NCBI RefSeq assembly: GCF_000428765.1
Contig: NZ_AUAO01000002.1
Span: 496,001-560,000 of the forward strand
DNA from: Brevundimonas aveniformis DSM 17977
GTDB lineage: Bacteria > Pseudomonadota > Alphaproteobacteria > Caulobacterales > Caulobacteraceae
Direction of reading: 5' to 3'
Length of the DNA: 64,000 bases
The notes beneath the pieces were generated by a model. It was given only the letters and a program-made list of their open reading frames with translations. It did no database searches and was not told the origin of the DNA. Position numbers and translations under genes: made by a program. Shown piece after piece: positions 19,047 to 27,713 of this stretch. Each line of letters opens with the position of its first letter. Position 1 is the first letter of the stretch.

Positions 19047-19174
19047 AAGAAGTCCCTTTCCAGACCACCGGCCCTCCCGCCGGGTTCAAGGATCACAATG
19101 CGGGTGGCGCAGCATGGGTTCCTTGGGCTAGAGCCCAACGACTCGATTAAACCGCGCCTCCCGAGCTCAACAGT

Positions 19175-20248
19175 ATGCTCCGTTTTCAAAGTCTCCAAGA
19201 CCGTTCGTCAGCCACGGCTATTTGGCTCGGCTTTGTGGCCTTGCTCGTTTTGGCCATGGTTGTCGTCGGCGGCATCACCCGATTGACCGAATCCGGCCTG
19301 TCGATCACCGAGTGGGCCCCGGTTACGGGGGCCTTGCCGCCGCTGTCCGATGCCGAGTGGAATCGCCAGTTCGAGGCCTATCGGCAAACGACCCAGTACG
19401 CCCAACTGAATGCGGGCATGAGCCTGGAGGCTTTCAAGGGCATCTTCTGGTGGGAATGGGCGCACAGGTTGCTGGGCCGGCTGATCGGGGTGGCATTTGC
19501 CCTTCCTTTCTTTGTCCTGTTGGCCATGCGGCGGATCCCCCAGCGATTGGTCTGGCGGTGCTGGGTGCTGCTGGGCCTCGGGGCGCTCCAGGGCGCGGTT
19601 GGCTGGTGGATGGTCGTGTCGGGCCTGGCGGGGCGTGTCGAGGTGGCCCCCGAGCGCCTGACCATCCATCTTGGACTGGCCTTGATCATCTTTGTCGGCC
19701 TGGTCTGGACGGCGCTGGAGGCGGCAAGCGGCGAGAATAGGTCGCACGCGCCCACGGGCTGGAGCCGGGCGGCGGCGGCGTTGCTGGGGCTGGTGTTCGT
19801 CCAGTGTCTGTTGGGAGGGCTGGTCGCGGGCAATGACGCCGGTCGCGTTTTCACAGACTGGCCGTTGATGGAAGGTGCTCTGTTCCCGCCCGTCGACTGG
19901 AGCCGGGGCGCAGCGGCCTTTCTGCATGATCAGGGCCTGGTTCAGTTCATGCACCGAATGGGCGGCTACACGGTCTTCCTGGCAGTCGCCGTCTTTGTAA
20001 TTCAGAGTCTGCGAACCCGGCTGGCGGACGGCGTGCCACGGGTCGCCATGAACCTGTTTGGGGCCGTGGTGATCCAGGCTCTGCTTGGGATCGCCACCCT
20101 GATGACGGCGCTCAATCCCTGGCTGGCCGGCCTGCATCAGGCGGGCGGTGTGTTTGTTCTGGGATTGGCGACCTGGCTGCTTTGGTGTGTGCGCCGCAGC
20201 CATCCGCGGCTGTTCTCCAGCTCTATCGTGAGTGCCACGGCCCTGTGA
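19175..20248 (+). CDS. ctaA: Heme A synthase
   Basis: 357 aa, multi-pass membrane protein (about eight helices) that oxidises heme O to heme A for cytochrome aa3. Histidine ligands and flanks are typical: WWEWAHRLLGR, LTIHLGLALI, QFMHRMGGY and GLHQAGGV. GGITRLTESGLSITEW near the N-terminus is the family signature. The C-terminus overlaps the convergent PhoX-like gene by 26 bases. Confidence 0.95.
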   Translation: MLRFQSLQDRSSATAIWLGFVALLVLAMVVVGGITRLTESGLSITEWAPVTGALPPLSDAEWNRQFEAYRQTTQYAQLNAGMSLEAFKGIFWWEWAHRLLGRLIGVAFALPFFVLLAMRRIPQRLVWRCWVLLGLGALQGAVGWWMVVSGLAGRVEVAPERLTIHLGLALIIFVGLVWTALEAASGENRSHAPTGWSRAAAALLGLVFVQCLLGGLVAGNDAGRVFTDWPLMEGALFPPVDWSRGAAAFLHDQGLVQFMHRMGGYTVFLAVAVFVIQSLRTRLADGVPRVAMNLFGAVVIQALLGIATLMTALNPWLAGLHQAGGVFVLGLATWLLWCVRRSHPRLFSSSIVSATAL

Positions 20249-21596
20249 TCGCCAGGGTGTAGCCGGGATCCATGACATTGACGAAGACGGTCGAGCCGTC
20301 CGGTGACACGCAGACGCCGGCGAACTCGGCATTCTCGGCATGGGCGTTGCGGGCGATCGTATAGACCTGACCTTCAGGCGTGACGCCGCGCAGGTGGGTC
20401 CGCTCTTCCGTATAGCGGTCTTCGCAGACCAGCAGATCACCCCAGGGGGCAACGGTCAGGTTATCCCCGTAGTCATAGACCTGCTCGTCGGCGCTCTCGA
20501 GGAAGAGCTGGAGGCGGTCGGCTGCTCCGTCCCGACTGGGAACCAGCCGCATGATCTGGCCGGATCGATTGGCACCGCCGGATGTACAGGCAAAGAACAG
20601 ATCGCCGTTGCCCCAGGTCAGGCCCTCGCCCCGCGCGAACAGGGCGGCCCCAGCGGCGTGGCCCCGGATGCGAAGATCTTCATGTGGGCTCTCGACGTCT
20701 TCAAGATCGACCCAGCGTGCATCGAGCCAGTCGCCCATCCGCCAGAGGATCGCGCCGTTCCAGTTACGGGTGTCGGCCCCGGGGGCCCCGTCAACCACCA
20801 GTCCCTGAAGTCGGCCCCCGTCGATCAATTGGCCCGGCGTCGTCGGGATGAAGCGGTAGAGGAGGGAATCGTCCTTGTCCTCGGTCAGATAGACAATGCT
20901 GGTCGCCGGATCGACGCAGGCGGCCTCATGCTCAAAGCGGCCCATGGCCTTGAGGGGAACCGGATCCACGAGCCCTTGCGCATCTGCTGGAACCTCGAAC
21001 ACCCAGCCGTGGTCCCTGTTCGATTGAGCGCCGGCGGTCAGCTCGATCTCTTCGCAAGAGAGCCACGACCGCCAGGGGGTGACGCCACCGGCGCAGTTGG
21101 TGGCCGTACCTGTCAGGCTGAGGTGCTGGCGCACCACGCGCTGTTCCGCGAGGTCATAGACCACTGTGGTCGTGCCGCCGCCCATGGGATGCCCATCGAG
21201 ATAGGTGTCATAGACCTTGTCGGCCGGAAGCTGATCGCGCAGCCGATGGCCGATGCCGGTGGGTCCAAGGTCGCGGTGGCGCGGCTTGACCTCGTGATTG
21301 CAGACCAGGATCACCTGCGACCCTTCGCCGGCGAAACATCCCATGCCGTCCGGCTTGCCGGGCATCAGCAGGCCGTCGTCCATCGTCTCGCCCGACTGGC
21401 GGATGACGCGATAGGTAAAGCCCGCCGGCAGGTCGAGGATACCCTCGGGGTCAAGCACCAGCGGCCCGTAGCCGGTGACCTGGTTGGCGTAGCTCTCGGT
21501 GGCCTGCGCGTCCTGAGCCTGAGCGCGGCGGGAGAGGCCGGTAAAGGCAACCAGGGCCGTGCTGCCGACAAGAACGTGACGCCGGGAAAAACTCAT
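20223..21596 (-). CDS. PhoX-like (DUF839) phosphatase, Tat-exported
   Basis: 457 aa. Twin-arginine signal SFSRRHVLVG at the N-terminus with a hydrophobic stretch ending QAQ. The DUF839/PhoX fold is recognised by VILVCNHEVKPRH, TNCAGGVTPWRSWLSCEE and VVYDLAEQRV. PhoX enzymes are calcium- and iron-dependent alkaline phosphatases of the periplasm. The nearest subgroup may have other substrates, so the activity is a family inference. A perfect palindrome lies about 190 bp upstream of its start (21788-21809). Confidence 0.87.
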   Translation of the reverse strand: MSFSRRHVLVGSTALVAFTGLSRRAQAQDAQATESYANQVTGYGPLVLDPEGILDLPAGFTYRVIRQSGETMDDGLLMPGKPDGMGCFAGEGSQVILVCNHEVKPRHRDLGPTGIGHRLRDQLPADKVYDTYLDGHPMGGGTTTVVYDLAEQRVVRQHLSLTGTATNCAGGVTPWRSWLSCEEIELTAGAQSNRDHGWVFEVPADAQGLVDPVPLKAMGRFEHEAACVDPATSIVYLTEDKDDSLLYRFIPTTPGQLIDGGRLQGLVVDGAPGADTRNWNGAILWRMGDWLDARWVDLEDVESPHEDLRIRGHAAGAALFARGEGLTWGNGDLFFACTSGGANRSGQIMRLVPSRDGAADRLQLFLESADEQVYDYGDNLTVAPWGDLLVCEDRYTEERTHLRGVTPEGQVYTIARNAHAENAEFAGVCVSPDGSTVFVNVMDPGYTLAITGPWHSR

Positions 21597-21787
21597 CTAT
21601 GCAATCCTACCAGAGTTGAGTGCGCTCCTAATGCCTGGTTGCGACATTTGAATGAAGTTGTGCTCCGTCCGTTCAAAGCGACTGACACGGACAGACAAAC
21701 TGACAGGACCGCCCGGTCTATCGGGGCAACCGATGTTGCCATCGCCACGGGCGGCGGGGAGAAACGACGAGAGGATGCTCCAAATTT

Positions 21788-21809
21788 ATACGGTATCATG
21801 TTACCGTAT
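21788..21809. promoter_or_regulatory. Perfect palindrome, TetR-type operator candidate
   Basis: Arms ATACGGTA and TACCGTAT are separated by TCATGT, in an AT-rich patch between the divergent PhoX-like gene and rplM. The symmetry and size fit a dimeric repressor site. No regulator gene is adjacent, and the palindrome is closer to rplM (its promoter is at 21865) than to the PhoX start at 21596. Confidence 0.4.
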
Positions 21810-21864
21810 CTAGAAAATATCATTAAAACAATAGGATGAATGGCATTCGAGAATCAGACATGCA

Positions 21865-21893
21865 TTGACGCGTGGGATGGTGTCCGCTAATAA
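21865..21893 (+). promoter_or_regulatory. Promoter of rplM-rpsI
   Basis: TTGACG (21865-21870), then 15 bases, then GCTAATAA (21886-21893), close to the Caulobacter housekeeping consensus TTGACGS-N10-14-GCTANAWC. The ribosomal protein ATG lies 58 bp further downstream. Confidence 0.75.
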
Positions 21894-21905
21894 GCGCGCC
21901 GTTGC

Positions 21906-21950
21906 GGTCGGGGCCCTCCCGGCCGCTTTTCGATTTTTTTGGACCCGACC
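21906..21950 (+). promoter_or_regulatory. Leader hairpin at the rplM start
   Basis: GGTCGGG (21906-21912) can pair with CCCGACC (21944-21950), which ends directly before the ATG at 21951. The bases just before the ATG show no Shine-Dalgarno. Closing of the start in this stem could give autoregulation by L13 or a ribosomal signal; that is an inference. Confidence 0.4.
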
Positions 21951-22427
21951 ATGCTCAAGACCACGACGGCTTCGCTGAAGCCCGCCGATGTCGAGAAGAA
22001 GTGGATCCTCATCGACGCCGAGGGCGTCGTTGTCGGTCGTCTCGCTTCCTTCATCGCCATGCGTCTGCGCGGCAAGCACCGCCCGGACTACACCCCGCAC
22101 GTCGACTGCGGCGACTATGTCGTCGTCATCAATGCCGAGAAGGTGAAGTTCACCGGCAAGAAGCTGACCGACAAGATCTACTACCGTCACACCGGCCACC
22201 CGGGCGGCGTCAAGGAGCGCGTCGCCGGCAAGGTGCTGGAAGGCAAGTACCCCGAGCGCGTCCTGCAGAAGGCCGTCGAGCGTATGCTGCCCAAGGAAAG
22301 CCCGCTGGCCCGCGCCCAGATGACCCACCTGCGTATCTTCGCAGGCGCCGAACACACCCACGAAGCTCAGAAGCCGGAAGTCATCGACTTCGCGAGCCTG
22401 AACGCCAAGAATACCCGGAGCCAGTAA
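21951..22427 (+). CDS. rplM: 50S ribosomal protein L13
   Basis: 158 aa. Binds 23S rRNA early in large-subunit assembly. Family motifs: [30 protein letters not shown], and [17 protein letters not shown]. The ATG 21951 is used because upstream in-frame ATG 21939 lies within the leader hairpin and adds MDPT only. Followed after 3 bases by rpsI. Codon use is strongly biased as expected for a ribosomal gene. Confidence 0.97.
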   Translation: MLKTTTASLKPADVEKKWILIDAEGVVVGRLASFIAMRLRGKHRPDYTPHVDCGDYVVVINAEKVKFTGKKLTDKIYYRHTGHPGGVKERVAGKVLEGKYPERVLQKAVERMLPKESPLARAQMTHLRIFAGAEHTHEAQKPEVIDFASLNAKNTRSQ

Positions 22428-22430
22428 GTC

Positions 22431-22937
22431 ATGACCGACACTCCGATCACCGAAACCGCCCCGGAAGCCACCGAAGGCAAGGGCTTTGACGCCCTGGCCG
22501 GCATGGGTACCCAGGCCGCCGCCCCCGTCCGCGAGCGCATCGTCGACGCGCAAGGCCGCGCCTACGCCACCGGCAAGCGCAAGAACGCCATCGCCCGCGT
22601 CTGGATCAAGCCGGGCTCCGGCAAGATCACCATCAACGGCCGCGACCAGGAGATCTACCTGGCCCGTCCGGTGCTGCGCATGATGATCGCCCAGCCGCTG
22701 GAAATCGCCGACCGTCTGACCCAGTTCGACGTGGACGTCACCGTCCAGGGCTCGGGCCTGTCGGGCCAGGCCGGCGCCATCCGTCACGGCATCGCCAAGG
22801 CTCTGACCTACTACGAGCCCGAGCTGCGCCCGGTCCTGAAGCCGCACGGCTTCCTGACCCGCGACAGCCGCGTCGTCGAGCGCAAGAAGTACGGCCGCGC
22901 CAAGGCCCGCCGCAGCTTCCAGTTCTCGAAGCGCTAA
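22431..22937 (+). CDS. rpsI: 30S ribosomal protein S9
   Basis: 168 aa. The C-terminal part has the classic S9 motifs: [48 protein letters not shown] and the basic tail [17 protein letters not shown] that reaches the P-site tRNA. The N-terminus carries about 35 extra residues, common in alphaproteobacteria. Ends before a strong terminator. Confidence 0.97.
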   Translation: MTDTPITETAPEATEGKGFDALAGMGTQAAAPVRERIVDAQGRAYATGKRKNAIARVWIKPGSGKITINGRDQEIYLARPVLRMMIAQPLEIADRLTQFDVDVTVQGSGLSGQAGAIRHGIAKALTYYEPELRPVLKPHGFLTRDSRVVERKKYGRAKARRSFQFSKR

Positions 22938-22966
22938 CTCGCCATCCCGCGAGTGGGATTACAAAG

Positions 22967-22999
22967 GGCGCTTCGGGGAAACCCGGAGCGCCTTTTTCT
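22967..22999 (+). terminator. Intrinsic terminator after rpsI
   Basis: GGCGCTTCGGG and CCCGGAGCGCC form a stem with a short loop, followed by a run of T (22993-22999). It ends the rplM-rpsI transcript. Confidence 0.9.
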
Positions 23000-23128
23000 T
23001 GCTGTCTTGGGTTTATCCACAGTAAAGGTCATCGCGCATCTGACGCGTAGTCAGTTGCCTCTTGGCCTCCGATCATCGCCTGTAGAACAACGAGGGCTGG
23101 AACGTCCAACTCGCCCGTCCAACTCGGT

Positions 23129-23143
23129 TTGACATAATGTCAA
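23129..23143. promoter_or_regulatory. 15-bp perfect palindrome, operator candidate
   Basis: TTGACAT and ATGTCAA around a single A. It is a typical size for a dimeric regulator. It also contains a -35-like TTGACA on both strands. No regulator gene is adjacent. Confidence 0.4.
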
Positions 23144-23177
23144 TTCATTGTGCTTGACCGCCCGCCGAACTCCGGTC

Positions 23178-23495
23178 CTATTCCCGAAGGGACTGCACAT
23201 CGATTTCGCTAATGCGGAGATGTGCCCGGTGCCCGGCTCCAATGATCGCAAACCCAAGCGGGCGACGCTCAAAGTAGAGTTCAAACGCACGCGCTTCACC
23301 ATGAGGGGCAAAGGCAAGGCCGTGTTCGTCATGCCGGCCATCGCCCTGATCTATCGCCTGCGCATGGGGGCTTGCCTTTCCGCCTTGGCGTGGCTGGTCA
23401 GTGAGGTCAGGGCGCTCATTGGATGATGCTCTGCGAAGCGGTTGAGATGCGGTGGCGCTTATTTCCCCTCCGCCGCTTCGCGGTCCCCCCCCCAA
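23178..23495 (-). pseudogene. Possible remnant of a small gene
   Basis: The C-terminal part of this frame (residues EARAFELYFERRPLGFAI and HLRISEIDVQSLRE) has natural protein composition, whereas the first 60 residues are a Gly/Ser/Pro-rich shadow. A short in-phase piece starting MSALTSLTSHAKAE lies in a neighbouring frame upstream, suggesting a frameshifted gene. GC3 is only about 56%, below the genome. Function unknown; the assignment as a remnant is uncertain. Confidence 0.2.
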
Positions 23496-23554
23496 CGGCT
23501 TCGCCGCCAGGGAGGAGACTTTATGTTCGAGCCGCCAAGGCTTAGGTGAGGCCC

Positions 23555-24490
23555 ATGACCCTCCCCACCCTCTTCATCGATGGCGAAGCCGGCACGACCG
23601 GCCTGCAGATCCGCGAGCGTCTTGTCGGCCGAACGGACCTCAACCTCGTCTCCATCGACCCCGAGCGCCGTAAGGATGCAGCGGCCCGTGCCGAACTGCT
23701 GAACGCCGCAGACCTTGTGATCCTGTGCCTGCCCGACAAAGCGGCCAAGGAAGCGGTCGTGATGATCGACAACGAAACCACCCGCGTCATCGACGCCTCC
23801 ACCTCCTACCGCGTCGATCCCGCCTGGACCTATGGCTTTGCCGAAATGTCGAAGGACCAGCGCGCGGCCATCGCGGCCTCGACGCGGGTGTCCAACCCCG
23901 GCTGCTATCCGACCGGCTTCATCGGTCTGGTCAGGCCGCTGGTCGAGGGCGGGATCCTTCCGGCGGACTGGCCGGTCACGGTCAATGCGGTGTCGGGCTA
24001 TTCCGGCGGCGGCAAGGCAATGATCGCCGAGTTCGAAGGCGAGGGCGGGGACCCGTTCCGCGCCTATGGCCTGACGCTGAAGCACAAGCACATCCCCGAG
24101 ATGCAGACCTATGCTGGCCTGACCCACCGGCCACTGTTCGCGCCCGCTGTCGGCCGCTATGCCCAAGGGATGCTGGTCGAGGTGCCGCTGCAACTCGGTG
24201 CCCTGCCGGGCAAGCCGTCCGTCGCCGACGTCCACGCCGCGCTGGATCAGGCCTATGCTGGAGAGCGGTTCGTCGCCGTTGCCCCGCTGGCCGAGAGCCA
24301 GGCCATGACCGGGCTGGAACCGGAAGCCCTGAATGGCACCAATCAGATGCGCCTGTTCGTCTTCGGCGACCCTGCAGGGGATCAAGCGCGACTGGTGGCC
24401 CAGCTCGACAACCTGGGCAAGGGCGCGTCCGGCGCGGCGGTGCAGAACCTGAACCTCATGCTCGGCCTCGACGAGGGGGCGGGGCTCTAG
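23555..24490 (+). CDS. argC: N-acetyl-gamma-glutamyl-phosphate reductase (type 2)
   Basis: 311 aa, the short ArgC form. Reduces N-acetylglutamyl phosphate in arginine synthesis. The catalytic Cys117 is in [30 protein letters not shown] is the NADP-binding start. Long frame stops at GTG 23546 and ATG 23555; ATG is preferred. Its stop and the stop of the convergent glycosidase share the bases CTAG at 24487-24490. Confidence 0.95.
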   Translation: MTLPTLFIDGEAGTTGLQIRERLVGRTDLNLVSIDPERRKDAAARAELLNAADLVILCLPDKAAKEAVVMIDNETTRVIDASTSYRVDPAWTYGFAEMSKDQRAAIAASTRVSNPGCYPTGFIGLVRPLVEGGILPADWPVTVNAVSGYSGGGKAMIAEFEGEGGDPFRAYGLTLKHKHIPEMQTYAGLTHRPLFAPAVGRYAQGMLVEVPLQLGALPGKPSVADVHAALDQAYAGERFVAVAPLAESQAMTGLEPEALNGTNQMRLFVFGDPAGDQARLVAQLDNLGKGASGAAVQNLNLMLGLDEGAGL

Positions 24491-25566
24491 CCCCGTAGCG
24501 CCTCCGCCACGGCCCAGAACACCGGCTTGGGCTGGCCCAGATCGTCGAACAGCAGAGGACGGTCACTTGGATCGCCGCCGTAATCGGTCCGGCGCAGCCA
24601 GGATTCGGCATCGCGCACGCCCCAGACGGTGAAGCCGTACTGCTGGCGGGCGGGCAGGGCGGCGTAGCTTTCCAGCGCCTCTTCATAGAGCCGGATCTGG
24701 TCCGCCTCACGCTCGCGCTGCGAGCCGCGGAAAATGCCATCGGGCACCAGTGAACAGTCGAACTCTGACACATGCACCGGCAGGCCCAGGCTGGCGATGT
24801 CGCGCAGGGCCGTGGTCAGGGCCCCAGCGGGCAGGTCGACCGAGACGTGGCATTGGGTACCGATACCGCCGATGGGCACGCCCCGGTTCATCATCCGCTC
24901 AACCAGATTGAGGAAGGTCCGCCGCTTGGTCGGGTTGCTTTCGAGGTTGTAGTCGTTGGTGAACAGGATGGCGTTCGGGTCGGCCTCGTGTGCCAGTTCG
25001 AAGGCGCGGATGAAGTGGCCGTCCTGGCCGAGATTGCGGCTCCATAGGGAGTCGCGCAGGTCCGAGCCCTCATCGGTCACCGGCTCGTTGACCACGTCCC
25101 AGGCCCGCACCCGCCCGGCATAGCGACCGGCAACCTCACGGACATAGCCGTCATAGGCAGCCTCCATGGCCCGCCGTGAGCCGTCCAGGCGGGCAAACCA
25201 GTCCGGGGTGTCGGCGTACCAGACCAGCGTATGGGCGTGGATGGCCTGACCGTTCGCCCGGCAGAAGGCGGCCAGTCGATCGCCGCCCTCAAAGCGCAGC
25301 CGCCCATCCGGCTGGACGATGTACTCCATTTTCAGCTCGAAGCCGGTGTTGACCTGATCAAAGTGGCGCGCGGCCAGCTCGGCGATGATCGGCGTGTCCA
25401 GCTCGGTCGAGATGAGCTGGGTTCCGAACGGGTAGGGGGCCAGATCGCGCAACGCCGGCGCGGACCCTTTCGGGGGTGTCTGGGCGGCGGCGGTCGCGCC
25501 GATGGGCCGGTCGCAGGCCGCCAGGGCCAGGGTCGAAGCCAGCAGCGCGCGACGAGACAGTCTCAT
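24487..25566 (-). CDS. GH10 endo-1,4-beta-xylanase-like lipoprotein
   Basis: 359 aa. Signal with lipobox LALAAC, lipid on Cys18, so a surface or periplasmic lipoprotein. The GH10 catalytic acids are Glu161 in [12 protein letters not shown] and Glu268 in [15 protein letters not shown] and [13 protein letters not shown] are also typical. GH10 enzymes cut xylan or related beta-1,4 polymers. The start at 25566 ([11 protein letters not shown]) overlaps the WecG gene by four bases; an upstream extension would lie inside that gene. The coupling with a glycosyltransferase suggests that the substrate may be a self-made polysaccharide rather than plant xylan. Confidence 0.9.
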   Translation of the reverse strand: MRLSRRALLASTLALAACDRPIGATAAAQTPPKGSAPALRDLAPYPFGTQLISTELDTPIIAELAARHFDQVNTGFELKMEYIVQPDGRLRFEGGDRLAAFCRANGQAIHAHTLVWYADTPDWFARLDGSRRAMEAAYDGYVREVAGRYAGRVRAWDVVNEPVTDEGSDLRDSLWSRNLGQDGHFIRAFELAHEADPNAILFTNDYNLESNPTKRRTFLNLVERMMNRGVPIGGIGTQCHVSVDLPAGALTTALRDIASLGLPVHVSEFDCSLVPDGIFRGSQREREADQIRLYEEALESYAALPARQQYGFTVWGVRDAESWLRRTDYGGDPSDRPLLFDDLGQPKPVFWAVAEALRG

Positions 25567-26390
25567 CGAGCCGGCTCGGGCATGGGGGCGGGCGGATCTC
25601 GGTCCTGGCGGATCATCGACTTGATCGCCAGTTCGCCAAACAGCAGGGCGCAGCGCGCATAGCGCAGGCCTAGACGCCGGGGCTGGCTGATCAGGCGCCA
25701 GGTCCATTCGAAGCCGGTCACCTGCATCCAGCGCGGTGCGCGCGATACCTCGCCGGCGATAAAGTCCAGCGCCGCGCCAACGCCGAGGAAGCCAACCGTG
25801 GGGCAGCGTCGGTTCAGGGCCTCGGCCAGCAACTCCTGCTTGGGTGCGCCCAGGCACAGAAGGCATAGTCGCGCGCCCGAGGCATTAATCCGCTCAGCCA
25901 GGGCATCGACATCGAAGGTCGGTGCCAGGCCGTTGTCGTCGCCCGGCACCATGGGGGTTTCGGCCCCGGCAATGATCAGGTCGGGATAGGTCGCCTTAAG
26001 GCGCGCCAGACCGGCTTCTTGAGCGATCGGTCCCGGGCCGACGACATAGACGGACAGGCCGCGGGCCGCCGCCTGGGCCGACAGCGGCTCGACCAGATCG
26101 GCCCCGGTTGTCCGCTCCACGGCCGCCCCCTGACGCCGGGCCAGCCAGACGATGGGGGCCCCGTCGGCCGAAATCAGGCCGGCCGAGCCATAGGCGCGGC
26201 GAAACGCGGCACTGGCGCGCAGCTTGACCAGATGGTCCAGGTTCAGGGTGAACAGGGAAAATCCGTCCCCCCGGGCGGCTCGCGTGATAGCGGCTTCGAT
26301 GGCGTCGTTCTGGGTCGCCAGATTGATGCACACGCCTTCGATGACGGGGGGCTGGATCACGCGTAGGGCTCCGATGTTCACCGACACCAT
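25563..26390 (-). CDS. WecG/TagA/CpsF family glycosyltransferase
   Basis: 275 aa, GT26 family, typically transferring N-acetylmannosamine-type sugars to lipid-linked GlcNAc in polysaccharide or teichoic acid synthesis. Motifs: TLNLDHLVKL, SADGAPIVWLAR, VYVVGPGP, LGAPKQELLAEALN and VGFLGVGAALDF. A holdfast or exopolysaccharide role is plausible because HfsJ of Caulobacter is, as I recall, in this family. No holdfast neighbours are visible to support this. Divergent from the acyltransferase gene, with 73 bp between. Confidence 0.9.
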   Translation of the reverse strand: MVSVNIGALRVIQPPVIEGVCINLATQNDAIEAAITRAARGDGFSLFTLNLDHLVKLRASAAFRRAYGSAGLISADGAPIVWLARRQGAAVERTTGADLVEPLSAQAAARGLSVYVVGPGPIAQEAGLARLKATYPDLIIAGAETPMVPGDDNGLAPTFDVDALAERINASGARLCLLCLGAPKQELLAEALNRRCPTVGFLGVGAALDFIAGEVSRAPRWMQVTGFEWTWRLISQPRRLGLRYARCALLFGELAIKSMIRQDRDPPAPMPEPAR

Positions 26391-26463
26391 GCCCGAACTC
26401 GCTTTAGGGACCGTGAATCGGCCTCCAACAGAGATTTAAGCCTTCTGAGCCAATATCGCCGGT

Positions 26464-27603
26464 ATGAGCACCCCCTCGCCGACGATCGCCAACTATGTGC
26501 CTGGCCTTGATGGTCTGAGGGCCTTGTCGGTCAATGTGGTGATCCTGGCTCATATCGGGTTCAGCTGGCTGCTGCCGGCGGGTCTGGGCGTGACGACCTT
26601 CTTCTTCATCTCGGGCTATCTGATCACGCTGTTGCTCTGGCAGGAGCGGGGGACGTACGGGCAGGTGGATATGCCCCGCTTCTACGGACGGCGCTTCCTG
26701 CGCCTGATGCCCGAGCTGGTGGCTTTCGTGGCGGTGGCCGGACTGGTGATGGGGCCGCTGTTGAACCAGCCTCTGCCGCCGCTTCAGGCCCTGGCGAACC
26801 TGACCTACTGGACCAATTATTTCAATATTTTCAATATCGGCGGCGATTGTGCCAACTGTGCGGTGACCGGGCATTTGTGGTCGCTGGCGGTGGAGGAGCA
26901 CTTCTATCTGATCATGCCCGCCGCCTTGGTTCTGGCGGGGTTCGCCACGCGCCGGATGGCCGGGTTGTTCGGCGTGGTCATTGTCGCCTGTCTGGTCTGG
27001 AGAGTCATCGCGGTGACGGTGCTGGGCCTGGGCCCTGACTACACCTATGAGGCCACCGAAACCCGGCTGGATTCCATCGCTTGGGGCTGTCTGGCCGCCG
27101 TGATCCAGAGGTCGGCACCGGCGGTCATGGCGCGGGTGGAACGACATGCCTGGGCGGTCTTCCTGATTGGCGGAGCCCTGTTGGCCGGAACCCTGGTCCT
27201 GCGTGACCCGGTCTTTCGCGAGACGCTGCGGTATTCGGTTCAGGGGCTGGCGCTGACGATGCTGGTCCTGCCCCTCATCAATGTGGGGCGGCTGGGTTGG
27301 ATGGTTCAGATTCTGGAGTGGCCGGTCTTTCGCTGGATGGGCCGTCGGTCCTACGGAGCCTATCTGTGGCACATGGCGGCGATCACCTTCGTCGGCCTGG
27401 GGATCGGCGTGTCCGGGCCGCTCGAACAGGCTTCCATGAGCCGGCAATTGATCGCTGTGCCGTTCGTCATGGTCCTGGCGTGGGTGATGGCGGGGATCAG
27501 CTATCGGCTGTTCTTCCTGCCGGCCCAGGCGTTGAAGCCCTATCTGTTGCCATCGCGCGGACAGAGGATCTCGTCGAGGCCTGATCAAGCAGCTCACGCC
27601 TGA
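26464..27603 (+). CDS. Acyltransferase 3 family membrane protein
   Basis: 379 aa, about ten membrane helices. The family motifs are [17 protein letters not shown] (the conserved His), [27 protein letters not shown] and [11 protein letters not shown]. Such enzymes O-acetylate cell-surface polysaccharides. Next to a WecG-type transferase and a glycosidase it likely modifies the same polymer. An antisense frame of similar length is a shadow. Confidence 0.92.
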   Translation: MSTPSPTIANYVPGLDGLRALSVNVVILAHIGFSWLLPAGLGVTTFFFISGYLITLLLWQERGTYGQVDMPRFYGRRFLRLMPELVAFVAVAGLVMGPLLNQPLPPLQALANLTYWTNYFNIFNIGGDCANCAVTGHLWSLAVEEHFYLIMPAALVLAGFATRRMAGLFGVVIVACLVWRVIAVTVLGLGPDYTYEATETRLDSIAWGCLAAVIQRSAPAVMARVERHAWAVFLIGGALLAGTLVLRDPVFRETLRYSVQGLALTMLVLPLINVGRLGWMVQILEWPVFRWMGRRSYGAYLWHMAAITFVGLGIGVSGPLEQASMSRQLIAVPFVMVLAWVMAGISYRLFFLPAQALKPYLLPSRGQRISSRPDQAAHA

Positions 27604-27713
27604 TCTATTGCCAAGCTCCGTTGCAATCGACGCCCTCGGAGAATAGGACCGGGGGCGATGACGGAGCCGGTACGCCGGAGAGATCTTCGTCGCGCACCAC
27701 AGGAGCCAAGCTG

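Larger units (their letters stand above)
23000..23554. other. Intergenic stretch before argC with an orphan palindrome and a degraded-looking frame
   Basis: A 555-bp gap of lower GC and less regular codon use than its surroundings. It holds a perfect palindrome (23129-23143), a weak minus-strand open frame (23178-23495) and, at 23460-23525, a G+C-rich intergenic palindrome of the type scattered through such genomes. Possibly a decayed gene plus the argC promoter. Confidence 0.45.

Noticed and set aside
20340..21839. 499-aa open frame antisense to the PhoX-like gene
   Set aside because: The real gene on the other strand has a Tat signal and family motifs; this frame has none.
23148..23426. 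Plus-strand 92-aa frame before argC
   Set aside because: Starts with TTG, has no ribosome site and no natural composition over its length.
26404..27597. 397-aa frame antisense to the acyltransferase
   Set aside because: Gln/His/Arg-rich composition and no membrane segments; shadow frame.
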